Assembly: GCA_027065555.1 (NCBI GenBank)
Contig: JAMONS010000064.1
Coordinates: 1 to 37,329 of the forward strand
Direction of reading: 5' to 3'
DNA: 37,329 bases
Origin: Hyphomicrobiales bacterium
GTDB taxonomy: Bacteria > Pseudomonadota > Alphaproteobacteria > Rhizobiales > Devosiaceae
The stretch's first letter is position 1, and every line of letters starts with the position of its first letter. The translations under genes and the position numbers were made by a program. The notes beneath the pieces are model-generated. The model ran no database searches. It was given only the letters and a program-made list of their open reading frames with translations, and was not told the DNA's origin. Positions 22,501 through 30,781 of the stretch are shown piece after piece.

Positions 22501-23733
22501 ATGGTTTTTAGATCAGACGAGGGGGTTGGCCTTCGTAAGAAATTATTACGCGCTGAGCGCCGTAAGAAATTTGAGGCGCTTGGACTGATTGCGCCACTTC
22601 TTCTCGTTATGTTGGTTTTTTATTTTGTGCCGATTGCGATGATGTTATTTCGCTCTATTGATAATTCCCAAATGGCTAGAATTCTTCCGCAAACCAGTGA
22701 GGCTATTCAAACATGGTCGGGTGAAGGGTTGCCTGATGAGGCGACTTATGCAGCAATTCTTGGCGATATGAAAATTGCCTATGAAGAAAAAACATTGGCA
22801 AAAGCTGGTCGTCGTCTAAATTTTGACTTGGTAGGTTATCACTCGCTTCTTTTAAAAACTGGGCGTAAAGTTGAGCAGATAGTTGAGCCTCCCTATAAAG
22901 AAACGCTTATTGCACTTGATAAAAAATGGGGTGATGTGCGTTATTGGACGGTGATGGAGCGAGGGCTTAAAGACACAACAATGATGTATCTTTTAGCGGC
23001 GGTTGATTTAAGATATGATGACGATAATAAAATTGTAAAAGTGCCAGAACAAGAGGCTATTTATATCTCTATTATTTCGCGCACGGTTTATATTTCGCTC
23101 TCAATTACCATTCTTACACTTATTCTGGGTTTTCCAGTCGCCTATTATATGGCGAATGCTAAACCTCGCACCAGAAACTTGCTGATGATTGTTTTATTAT
23201 TGGTGTTTTGGACTTCGCTTTTGGTGAGAACTTTAAGTTGGATTTTGGTTTTACAAAATAACGGGGTGGTCAATAATTTATTGATGTTTAGTGGGATAAT
23301 TTCACAACCACTTGATTTGGTATTTAACCGATTTGGGGTCTATGTCGCCATGACGCATGTATTATTGCCGTTTATGGTATTGCCGCTTTATAGTGTGATG
23401 CGGGCAATCCCATCGGATTATGTCCGTGCGGCTCGCTCGCTTGGGGCAAAATCAATCACTGCCTTTATCAGAGTATATTTGCCGCAAACGCTACCCGGAA
23501 TTGGCGCTGGTGCTTTGATGGTGTTTATTCAGGCACTTGGCTATTATATCACTCCAGCACTGGTTGGTGGGCCAAGAGATCAGATGGTTAGTTATTTTGT
23601 TGCGTTCTTTGTTAATGAGCAGGTGAATTGGAGCATGGCTTCTGCGCTTGGGGTTACGCTGCTTATTCTTACTGGATCGCTTTATTTAATTTTTGGCAAA
23701 CGTGTCAACATCGCAAACATGAAGTTAGGGTGA
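22501..23733 (+). CDS. PotB-type ABC transporter permease
   Basis: 410 residues. A first membrane helix (about 32-52, LIAPLLLVMLVFYFVPIAMM) is followed by a 140-residue soluble segment before the core permease helices (from about 190). The EAA loop reads YVRAARSLGAKSITAFIRVY then LPQTLPGIGAGALMVF. The long insertion after helix 1 is usual in the alphaproteobacterial branch. ATG 22501 is preferred (GGGGAGG at 10 nt) over TTG 22495. Pairs with the next gene to form the channel. Confidence 0.9.
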   Translation: MVFRSDEGVGLRKKLLRAERRKKFEALGLIAPLLLVMLVFYFVPIAMMLFRSIDNSQMARILPQTSEAIQTWSGEGLPDEATYAAILGDMKIAYEEKTLAKAGRRLNFDLVGYHSLLLKTGRKVEQIVEPPYKETLIALDKKWGDVRYWTVMERGLKDTTMMYLLAAVDLRYDDDNKIVKVPEQEAIYISIISRTVYISLSITILTLILGFPVAYYMANAKPRTRNLLMIVLLLVFWTSLLVRTLSWILVLQNNGVVNNLLMFSGIISQPLDLVFNRFGVYVAMTHVLLPFMVLPLYSVMRAIPSDYVRAARSLGAKSITAFIRVYLPQTLPGIGAGALMVFIQALGYYITPALVGGPRDQMVSYFVAFFVNEQVNWSMASALGVTLLILTGSLYLIFGKRVNIANMKLG

Positions 23734-23737
23734 TAAA

Positions 23738-24568
23738 ATGGCATTACCTGCACATGCAACAATTGGTGATAAAGTCTGGCATTATTCATTCAGAACGCTA
23801 GTTGCCATAATATTTATTTATCTGATTGTTCCTATTTTTTCGATTATCCCATTGTCGTTTAATTCTGCTGAATTGCTTTCTTATCCGATGAAGGGGTTTA
23901 GTTTACGGTGGTATGAAGAATTTTTTGGCTCGGGGCGCTGGGGGCTGGCGATTAAAAACTCCCTTATTATTGGTCTGTCCTCAATGGTTTTTGCAACTAT
24001 TTTAGGCACAACAGCTGCTGTTGGTATAAACCGAGCCAACTTTGCCGGTAAGGCGTTAGTAGTTGCATTACTAATTTCGCCAATGATGATACCTTTGGTT
24101 ATCACCGCACTTTCACTATATTTATTCTTTGCCAAACTTGGATTAAATTCAACATATACAGGGCTTATTTTAGCGCATACAATTTTAGGTATACCCTTTG
24201 TTATAATAACTGTTAGCGCTACTTTGCAAAGTTTTGATTATAATCTTATGCGGGCAGGGGCTTCACTTGGGGCTTCGCCATTGCGGGTGTTTTTCAAAAT
24301 TGTCTTGCCAAATATTGCTCCGGGGGTATTTTCTGGTGCGCTATTTGCCTTTGCAACTTCATTAGATGAAGTGGTTGTGGTGATGTTTATTGCAGGGCCT
24401 TCTCAAAGAACAATCCCCCGTGAGATGTTCTCTGGTATTCGTGAAAATCTTAGCCCGACATTATTGGCAGCGGCGACAATTTTAATTGTGTTTGCCGCAA
24501 TGCTTATGTTGACTTTGGAACTTTTACGCAAACGAAGTGAAAAATATAATGCGCCTCCAGGTAAATAG
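23738..24568 (+). CDS. PotC-type ABC transporter permease
   Basis: 276 residues with six predicted membrane helices: VAIIFIYLIVPIFSIIPLSF near the start, SLIIGLSSMVFATILGTTAA, VVALLISPMMIPLVITALSL and a last helix near ATILIVFAAMLMLTLELL. EAA loop: LMRAGASLGASPLRVFFKIV. It begins 4 nt after the previous gene, so the two permeases are probably made together. The 3' end enters a three-unit 15-bp tandem repeat that contains the stop codon. Confidence 0.92.
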   Translation: MALPAHATIGDKVWHYSFRTLVAIIFIYLIVPIFSIIPLSFNSAELLSYPMKGFSLRWYEEFFGSGRWGLAIKNSLIIGLSSMVFATILGTTAAVGINRANFAGKALVVALLISPMMIPLVITALSLYLFFAKLGLNSTYTGLILAHTILGIPFVIITVSATLQSFDYNLMRAGASLGASPLRVFFKIVLPNIAPGVFSGALFAFATSLDEVVVVMFIAGPSQRTIPREMFSGIRENLSPTLLAAATILIVFAAMLMLTLELLRKRSEKYNAPPGK

Positions 24569-24605
24569 TATAAGTGCAAATAGTATGAGAGCAAATAGAA
24601 TGAAT
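24561..24605 (+). repeat. Three 15-bp imperfect tandem repeats over the permease stop
   Basis: GTAAATAGTATAAGT, GCAAATAGTATGAGA and GCAAATAGAATGAAT follow one another. Since 15 is a multiple of three, each unit repeats the TAG stop in the same frame. The last unit leads into the ribosome binding site of the next gene. Confidence 0.8.
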
Positions 24606-24616
24606 GAGAGTTTTTG

Positions 24617-25483
24617 ATGTTGATTGCGCAAATAAGCGACCCTCATATCACTGAGAAAGGCAAGAAGGCCTATGGAATTGCGCCGAGCAACGATAATCTT
24701 GCTCGCACTATTTTGCATATTAATAGGTTTAAGCCAAAAATAGATGTTGTATTGGTAAGTGGTGATATTGCTAATGATTGTTTGCTTAAAGAAACTCAAC
24801 ATGCGCAAAGCCTGCTAAACGAGTTGAATTGCCCATATTATATTGTTCCGGGAAACCATGATGATAGAGAGAATTTATTCTCAGTATTTGGAGGCAAAGC
24901 TATTCCTGCAATTCCTTCTGTGGAGAATAGTTTTATAAATTATGTGGTTGAGGAATATGATGTTCGCTTGATTGGCATGGATAGCGTAAAGGAAAATTCT
25001 CCGGGTGGAGAAATATGTCAAACAAGGTTGCAATGGCTGAGTGAATGTCTGGCAAGAGAGCCGCACAAATCAACAATTATCTTTATGCATCACCCACCAA
25101 TAAAATGTTCGGTACTTGAAACAGACATTGATGGATTTGAGGGGGCAGAAGAATTTGGCGAATTAATTGCAAAATTTTCTAATATAAAAGCAATAATTTG
25201 TGGCCATATTCATTTGCCAACCCATAGCCTATGGAATGGATCTATTGTTAGCACTGCACCAAGCACAGGAATGCAGCTTGGGCTTGATTTGAGTATGCAA
25301 AAGCAATCTGAATTTTATTTAAACGAAACTGGTTATCGCCTTCATCATTTTACAAAGCATAAAGACTTAATTTCACACACAATATATGTGCGAGAAAACA
25401 ATGATGGCCCATATCCATTTATAGAGCATCGTGATGGCAGTTTAGCTAATGAAGCGGCACAGGAGTTAAAGAATGAGCAATAA
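24617..25483 (+). CDS. Calcineurin-like metallophosphodiesterase (GpdQ/CpdA-like)
   Basis: 288 residues with all five metal-binding motifs of the family: ISDPHI (DxH, 7-9), VLVSGDIAND, YIVPGNHDDRE, IIFMHHPPIKC and ICGHIHLPTH. Class III cyclic-nucleotide and glycerophosphodiester phosphodiesterases look like this. It carries no signal peptide, so it is cytoplasmic and would act on imported substrate. It sits between permease and ATPase genes (its stop overlaps the ATPase start by 11 bp), strong evidence that it works on what the transporter brings in. ATG 24617 chosen over TTG 24614. Confidence 0.88.
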   Translation: MLIAQISDPHITEKGKKAYGIAPSNDNLARTILHINRFKPKIDVVLVSGDIANDCLLKETQHAQSLLNELNCPYYIVPGNHDDRENLFSVFGGKAIPAIPSVENSFINYVVEEYDVRLIGMDSVKENSPGGEICQTRLQWLSECLAREPHKSTIIFMHHPPIKCSVLETDIDGFEGAEEFGELIAKFSNIKAIICGHIHLPTHSLWNGSIVSTAPSTGMQLGLDLSMQKQSEFYLNETGYRLHHFTKHKDLISHTIYVRENNDGPYPFIEHRDGSLANEAAQELKNEQ

Positions 25484-26561
25484 AGATTATCATGTAAGAT
25501 TTAAGAATGTTCAAAAAAGCTATGATGGCAAAACTCTTGTTGTCAAAGACCTTAATTTGGATATTGAAAAGGGTAAATTTGTAACCATGCTTGGCCCGTC
25601 AGGTTCTGGAAAAACTACCTGCTTAATGATGTTGGCTGGTTTTGAAAGCACTACTCATGGCGAAATTGTTCTTAATGGTAAGCCGATAAATAAAATTCCA
25701 CCACATAAGCGTGGCATTGGCATGGTGTTTCAAAATTATGCACTTTTCCCGCACATGAGCGTGGCGCAAAATTTGGCGTTTCCCTTAGAGGTGCGTAAGT
25801 TTGGAAAAGCAGAAGTAGAAGAGATGGTTAAGAGCGCCTTAGATATGGTGCAAATGGGTGCATTTATTGATCGTTATCCGGGTCAGCTTTCGGGCGGGCA
25901 AAAACAACGTATTGCGCTTTCTCGTGCTTTGGTTTTTAAGCCTGAACTTGTGCTTATGGATGAGCCGCTTGGTGCTTTGGACAAGCAATTACGTGAGCAA
26001 ATGCAATATGAGATTAAACATATTCATGAGCAGCTTGGGGTTAGTGTGGTTTATGTAACCCATGATCAGGCGGAAGCGCTAACTATGTCGGATCAGATTG
26101 CGGTGTTTAACGACGGAATTATTCAGCAATTAGCAAGTCCTGCCGATTTATATGAGCGACCTGAAAATAGCTTTATTGCGCAATTTATTGGTGAGAATAA
26201 TCAGCTTGAGGGCGTTATTGAAAAAACGAATAAAAATATTGCGCAAGTGAAGTTGAAAAACGGTGAAAAAGTTTCTGCTCTAATGGTTGATGTTAAGGAC
26301 AAGGGCGAAAAGACCCTTTTGTCTATTCGCCCTGAACGTGTGGTTATTAATCCCAAAGCCAGCAAAAACTCACAGGCATTAGAGGGGAAAGTGCTTGAAT
26401 TGATTTATCTTGGCGATCATATTCGTTGTCGTATGATGGTTGCTCAAAATGATCAATTTATCGTCAAAGTGCCAAACTCCTCATTTCATGCACAATTAAA
26501 AGAGGGCGAAAGCGTTAAGCTTTCATGGGATAAAAATGATTGTCGTGCGCTTAAACCGTAA
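25473..26561 (+). CDS. PotA-type ABC transporter ATP-binding protein
   Basis: 362 residues. Walker A GPSGSGKTT (about 38-46), Q-loop FQNYALFPHMSV, signature LSGGQKQRIALSRAL, Walker B ELVLMDEPLGALD and switch VTHDQAEALTMSD are intact. A C-terminal TOBE-type region (about 235-360, IGENNQLEGVIEKTNKN onward) is typical of the CUT1/polyamine importer ATPases. Completes the importer with the binding protein and two permeases. Convergent with the kinase pseudogene. Confidence 0.93.
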   Translation: MSNKDYHVRFKNVQKSYDGKTLVVKDLNLDIEKGKFVTMLGPSGSGKTTCLMMLAGFESTTHGEIVLNGKPINKIPPHKRGIGMVFQNYALFPHMSVAQNLAFPLEVRKFGKAEVEEMVKSALDMVQMGAFIDRYPGQLSGGQKQRIALSRALVFKPELVLMDEPLGALDKQLREQMQYEIKHIHEQLGVSVVYVTHDQAEALTMSDQIAVFNDGIIQQLASPADLYERPENSFIAQFIGENNQLEGVIEKTNKNIAQVKLKNGEKVSALMVDVKDKGEKTLLSIRPERVVINPKASKNSQALEGKVLELIYLGDHIRCRMMVAQNDQFIVKVPNSSFHAQLKEGESVKLSWDKNDCRALKP

Positions 26562-26626
26562 TGGTTTCTTTTATCCATTTGTGCTCCATCACAAAAAACA
26601 TGCGGCGTTTTGATTGGTGAGCGGCA

Positions 26627-27499
26627 TTATTTCTCATTATGAGAAAAATGCTTCACTGCAAGTAAAACCGCTCCACTTAAAGCATCTCCTTTAGGCTCAC
26701 AAATTCTCTCTTTATATTTTTTATTCAAAAATTTAATATATTTTTCTCCAAGTCCACCCAACATATATAGGTTTTCATCACCCCTAAACGTCATAGCTTC
26801 TATTGCTTCCTCAATATTTACAACTGCATCTTTTATTATTTTATTGGCAATTAAATCATTCTTTTGGGCAAATTCAAAAATCTTAGGAGCGAGTTCGCCG
26901 AACTTTGCTGGGGTTGCCTTGCTTGCAAATTCAACAATTGCCTGTGGGCTGTTATCAAAATATTCAAGCACATATTTTGTTAGTTTTGAGCCTTGATGTA
27001 TTTTATCATAACATAAAAGCGTCTCCTGCAAGAGCTAATGACCAAGTTTTGCGCCACTTCCATGATCGCCTAATAAAAAACCCCAGCCGCCAATTATATT
27101 TATTTCACCCCTAATTTTTGAAATAAATACTGAGCCCGTGCCAATTATAGCAGCAATTCCGTTCTCATCATTAACTGCTCCAGCCAGAGCTAGACTAGCA
27201 TCACTGTCAATATAATAATCATTAAAAGGCAAAGTGGTTTTTAATTCTGCATTAAAATCTTTAAGATTTGCTCCAGCTAACCCTAGATAAACATCGGCTT
27301 CATAAATCACTTCTTTTGCAAGTCCTGCTTCTTTTATTGCCTTTTGACTAGCCTTTATAATATTGGCGCAACTTCCTTTGAAATTTGTAGCAATATTTGC
27401 CGATCCTGCTCCGCCATATCCCAAATGTTTGCCTAAGCGATCACAAACTATAGCACGACAGCCTGTCCCACCCCCATCTATACCAATCAAAATAGACAT
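26627..27499 (-). pseudogene. BadF/BadG-type sugar kinase (GlcNAc kinase-like) with in-frame amber codon
   Basis: The reading frame encodes a normal-length (about 290 residues) BadF-type ATPase/kinase: MSILIGIDGGGTGCRAIVCD (phosphate 1), YLGLAGANL, AAIIGTGSVF and GGWGFLLGDHGSGAKLGH. Directly after LGH there is a TAG (27037-27035), then the same frame goes on LLQETLLCYDKI through YMLGGLGEKYIKFL to the C-terminus GAVLLAVKHF. No frameshift is needed: one nonsense codon breaks it. The ribosome binding site (AAGGAG) is intact, so the damage looks recent; a sequencing error is the alternative. Other genes here end in TAG (flgA, PHP, solute-binding protein), so readthrough by recoding is unlikely. 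Confidence 0.8.
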
Positions 27500-27597
27500 A
27501 AATCACTCCTTACATATCTATGAACTATAGTAATCCCCCAAAAAAATAAAGATATCTAAAGTAGAATTTTCTTAGCATAATGAGTTGAGGAGTTTTT

Positions 27598-27759
27598 ATG
27601 CAAATAAGCCGATCTAAACATGAATTTTTGGTGTCCGACATCTGCGCGATCGGGTTAGATGTATCGATTAAGAATACCGAATTGTCCTATATTATTTTGG
27701 TGACTACAACCAGATCGGGTTCGACCATGCTCTTTTGCCAGCACGATCAATTATTGTGA
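27598..27759 (+). CDS. Small 53-residue ORF of unknown origin
   Basis: ATG at 27598 with GAGGAG at 5 nt opens a 53-codon frame (starts MQISRSKHEFLVSDICAIG, ends FCQHDQLL). I do not recognise the protein; no membrane segment or motif is seen. Its last 56 bases run antisense over the end of the PHP gene. It lies where composition changes from AT-rich to more GC-rich, so it may be the remnant of a gene cut off when the aap-PHP block arrived, or chance. Confidence 0.3.
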   Translation: MQISRSKHEFLVSDICAIGLDVSIKNTELSYIILVTTTRSGSTMLFCQHDQLL

Positions 27760-28624
27760 TGCGAATCCATGGTGAGTTGGCTAGACGCTCTAGCGAAAGT
27801 TGTGTACTTGTCATTGATACGCCGTGCAGGGTTGCCATTGATGTGCCCTGACCCTGAACGATGATTGTTGCTGCTGAGGAACAATCAACCTCGATATATT
27901 CTTTGAATATACGGATATCGTGAATATCTGGGCCAGTACTGGAATAATACTCACCTGCCCTTAGGGCTGCCAAAAGCGCCTCTGGGGAGTTTTCCTTCGC
28001 CTTGACCATAACCCATCCACCAAAAAAATCAGGGGAATTAAAATGTGCATCATCAGCAGCGATAAGGGTTAGGTGGCGATCTTTGTTCAGCAGATATTCT
28101 AGAGTTAAGAAACCTTCACCTCGATCATTGTCCACCACGCAACCATGATTGTAAATCTCTACCGCATGAGCTGCTCGAATTGAAAGGGCATCGGCCTCGC
28201 TCAAGCCAGACCAGTGCGGATGCGCAATAACCACAAATGCGCCTGCATCCCTCGCCCGTTGCGCTATATCAGCGGCAGATTCTGAGCCTCTGATAGGATG
28301 AAAATTGGGTGCATTCGGTGGTGTAAAATCAGCAGGAAGTCCGATGCCCAGCATATGCCATAGATGGCCGTTTTCCATAGCACCTGTGTGCAATTCTGCT
28401 CCTAGTATAGTGGTAAATCCATCTTTACGACATTTTGTTGTATCTGTAATCGGGTAGTCGAACAGACCAACAAAATGATCTGTCAGAGAAATAAAATCAT
28501 ACCCTTCAGCATGATAGCGGCGACAGACCTCGCTTGGATCAAGCACACCGTCTGAGCAGGTGGAATGGGTATGTAAGTTACCACGATAAAATTTGCCTTT
28601 GGCGGTGAAAAAACTTGTGGGCAT
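27704..28624 (-). CDS. PHP-domain metallohydrolase (CehA/McbA-like)
   Basis: 306 residues. PHP motifs appear in order: GNLHTHSTCSDG (HxH...D), GYDFISLTDHF, LGAELHT, VVIAHPHWSG and LIAADDAHF, so the metal site is complete. The last 80 residues are a beta-rich domain (YYSSTGPDIHDIRIF onward). PHP proteins of this group hydrolyse phosphoester or amide bonds; the substrate here is unknown. It starts 29 bp after aapP on the same strand and is probably the last gene of the aap operon. By eye its GC content (about half) is higher than that of the ABC locus to the left. Confidence 0.85.
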   Translation of the reverse strand: MPTSFFTAKGKFYRGNLHTHSTCSDGVLDPSEVCRRYHAEGYDFISLTDHFVGLFDYPITDTTKCRKDGFTTILGAELHTGAMENGHLWHMLGIGLPADFTPPNAPNFHPIRGSESAADIAQRARDAGAFVVIAHPHWSGLSEADALSIRAAHAVEIYNHGCVVDNDRGEGFLTLEYLLNKDRHLTLIAADDAHFNSPDFFGGWVMVKAKENSPEALLAALRAGEYYSSTGPDIHDIRIFKEYIEVDCSSAATIIVQGQGTSMATLHGVSMTSTQLSLERLANSPWIRITIIDRAGKRAWSNPIWL

Positions 28625-28653
28625 AGTATTATCTTCGTATTATTTAGTGATAG

Positions 28654-29430
28654 CTATAAAATTTGGCTAAGGAATTGCTGGGTTCGTTCATGCTCGGGAT
28701 TATCAAAAAACGCATCAGGATTATTGCGCTCTACAATGTCGCCTTCGTCCATGAAAATCACCTCGTCAGCAATGGTTTTGGCAAAGCCCATTTCGTGGGT
28801 CACCACAATCATGGTCATGCCAGTATCAGCAAGATCCACCATAACATCAAGAACCTCTTTAATCATCTCGGGGTCAAGCGCCGATGTTGGCTCGTCAAAC
28901 AACATAATTTTTGGGCTCATGCAAAGCGAGCGTGCGATTGCCACCCGTTGTTGTTGTCCGCCTGAAAGCTGCCCTGGATATTTATCGGCCTGCTCGGGGA
29001 TTTTTACCCGCTCAAGATATTTCATGGCAATTTCATTGGCTTCCACCTTACCCATTTTACGAACCCAAATTGGGCCAAGGGTTAGGTTTTCACGAATTGT
29101 GAGATGTGGGAATAAGTTGAAATTTTGGAACACCATTCCAACTTCAGCACGAATATGATCAAGATTTTTTAGGTTTTTACCCAATAAAATACCATCAACA
29201 GTAATTGTGCCTTCTTGATGTTCTTCCAACGCATTTATACAACGTATCAAGGTTGATTTTCCAGAACCCGATGGTCCACAAACCACAATTCTCTCACCCT
29301 TACGAACAGTTAAATCAATATCTTTGAGAACATGAAAATCTCCATACCATTTATTCATTTCAATAATTTCAATCATCACCTCGCTGGAAATAGCCGAAGC
29401 CAGTTGACTTTTTGTTTGTACATTACTCAT
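28654..29430 (-). CDS. aapP: General L-amino acid ABC transporter ATP-binding protein AapP
   Basis: 258 residues from the ATG at 29430 (GAGGGAG at 6 nt). [19 protein letters not shown], Walker [11 protein letters not shown]-loop [12 protein letters not shown], signature [15 protein letters not shown], Walker [15 protein letters not shown] and [15 protein letters not shown] are intact; the ending [12 protein letters not shown] is typical of polar-amino-acid ATPases. It energises the AapQM channel. It follows aapM by 21 bp. Confidence 0.95.
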   Translation of the reverse strand: MSNVQTKSQLASAISSEVMIEIIEMNKWYGDFHVLKDIDLTVRKGERIVVCGPSGSGKSTLIRCINALEEHQEGTITVDGILLGKNLKNLDHIRAEVGMVFQNFNLFPHLTIRENLTLGPIWVRKMGKVEANEIAMKYLERVKIPEQADKYPGQLSGGQQQRVAIARSLCMSPKIMLFDEPTSALDPEMIKEVLDVMVDLADTGMTMIVVTHEMGFAKTIADEVIFMDEGDIVERNNPDAFFDNPEHERTQQFLSQIL

Positions 29431-29451
29431 GTTTTTCTCCCTCAAAGCAAA

Positions 29452-30780
29452 TCAATGCTTGTTACCTGCTGATAGTTTTACTTCGAGATGCCGGCTATAT
29501 TTAGACATTGAGAAGCAAACGATAAAGAATATTATTGCGCCAAATATAAGCGGCTCTTTGTGTAGGCCAATCCAAGGCGCGTCTTTTGATATTGAGCGCA
29601 ACATTCCAAGAATATCGAACAGGCCAATAATAGAAACCAGCGTTGTATTCTTAAGCAACCCGATAAAATTGCCAACAATATTGGGTATCATGTGCTTTAA
29701 CGCTTGCGGCATGATAATCAGCCCCATAGTCCCCCAATAACTAAGACCAATGGTATGAGCACCTTCAGATTGACCTTTCGGAATAGCTTGCAATCCAGCA
29801 CGAACATTCTCTGCCATATAACAGGCATTAAATAAGATTATCGCAAGGATTACCTGCACCAGCTTGTTTAGCACAAAACCTTCTGGCATGAATAAAGGGA
29901 ACATAGTTGTCGCCATGAATAATACGGTGATAAGGGGCACAGAGCGAAAAACCTCGATAAATGAAGTGCTGAGTACTTTAACCACTGGCAGTTTGCTTTG
30001 CCGACCAAGGGCAAGAAAAACACCCAAAGGCATGGAGGCTGCGATGCCTACACCTGATATGACTAATGTTAAAAACATTCCGCCCCATTTTGTCCAGACA
30101 ACCCCCTCAAGACTCCAGCCAGTTTGCCAGAAAAACACTGCTGCAAAACTGATGACTAAAACGCCTAATATAAGATTACGCTGGCTCTTGTCTGACGCAT
30201 TGCTTTGCCTAAATAAGCTAATTAAAAATTTAGAAAGGCTTTGCCCTTTTATTCGAGAAGTCAAAACATTGAGCATATTGGCGATGAATGCAATAATTGC
30301 CCCACTAACCATTACCTGCATAAATAGACCTTTTTCGCCACCAGAAAAAAGATAGCCAGCAAGGAAAGGATAAAATAAAATTACGCTTATACCGATGAAT
30401 ATCTTGCCTTTAACTTTGCTTATCCAGAGCGGTGCCATCCACAAAACCAACAAAAGCCCACCAAAATTTACCCGCCATATTTCTTCACGCGGGTAGCGAC
30501 CATAAAAAATATTATCAAACCAATCGATAACACCAGCCCAACACGCACCAGTTAAGCTGTTATTATAACATTCACGACGGTTTTCGGCGACAAATGTTGC
30601 ATCAGCAATTCCCCAAATATAGATACCACTTACAGTGATATAAACAATATAAAGAGTGATGATAGTCAGTATTGAGTTAAAAAACGAGCTGAATAGGTTT
30701 TTTTGCATCCAGCCTAAAATTGAAGTCTCGGATAGTGGCGGCGTTCTATCAGGGGTTTTTTGTGCTCTAACTATAGTCAT
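29452..30780 (-). CDS. aapM: General L-amino acid ABC transporter permease AapM
   Basis: 442 residues from the ATG at 30780, which has GGAG at 7 nt and lies one base after the aapQ stop. Membrane protein of the long AapM/BztC type: an N-terminal helix (about 30-55), a soluble loop with FYGRYPREEIWRVNFGG, further helices, and the C-terminal permease core with EAA loop AENVRAGLQAIPKGQSEGA then HTIGLSYWGTMGL. Together with AapQ forms the channel of a broad-range amino-acid importer. Confidence 0.95.
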   Translation of the reverse strand: MTIVRAQKTPDRTPPLSETSILGWMQKNLFSSFFNSILTIITLYIVYITVSGIYIWGIADATFVAENRRECYNNSLTGACWAGVIDWFDNIFYGRYPREEIWRVNFGGLLLVLWMAPLWISKVKGKIFIGISVILFYPFLAGYLFSGGEKGLFMQVMVSGAIIAFIANMLNVLTSRIKGQSLSKFLISLFRQSNASDKSQRNLILGVLVISFAAVFFWQTGWSLEGVVWTKWGGMFLTLVISGVGIAASMPLGVFLALGRQSKLPVVKVLSTSFIEVFRSVPLITVLFMATTMFPLFMPEGFVLNKLVQVILAIILFNACYMAENVRAGLQAIPKGQSEGAHTIGLSYWGTMGLIIMPQALKHMIPNIVGNFIGLLKNTTLVSIIGLFDILGMLRSISKDAPWIGLHKEPLIFGAIIFFIVCFSMSKYSRHLEVKLSAGNKH

Positions 30781-30781
30781 A

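Noticed and set aside
26630-26646. Perfect palindrome TTTCTCAT-T-ATGAGAAA at the kinase 3' end as a terminator
   Set aside because: It is AT-rich, lies mainly in codons of the kinase pseudogene and lacks a following T-run; possible operator or chance.
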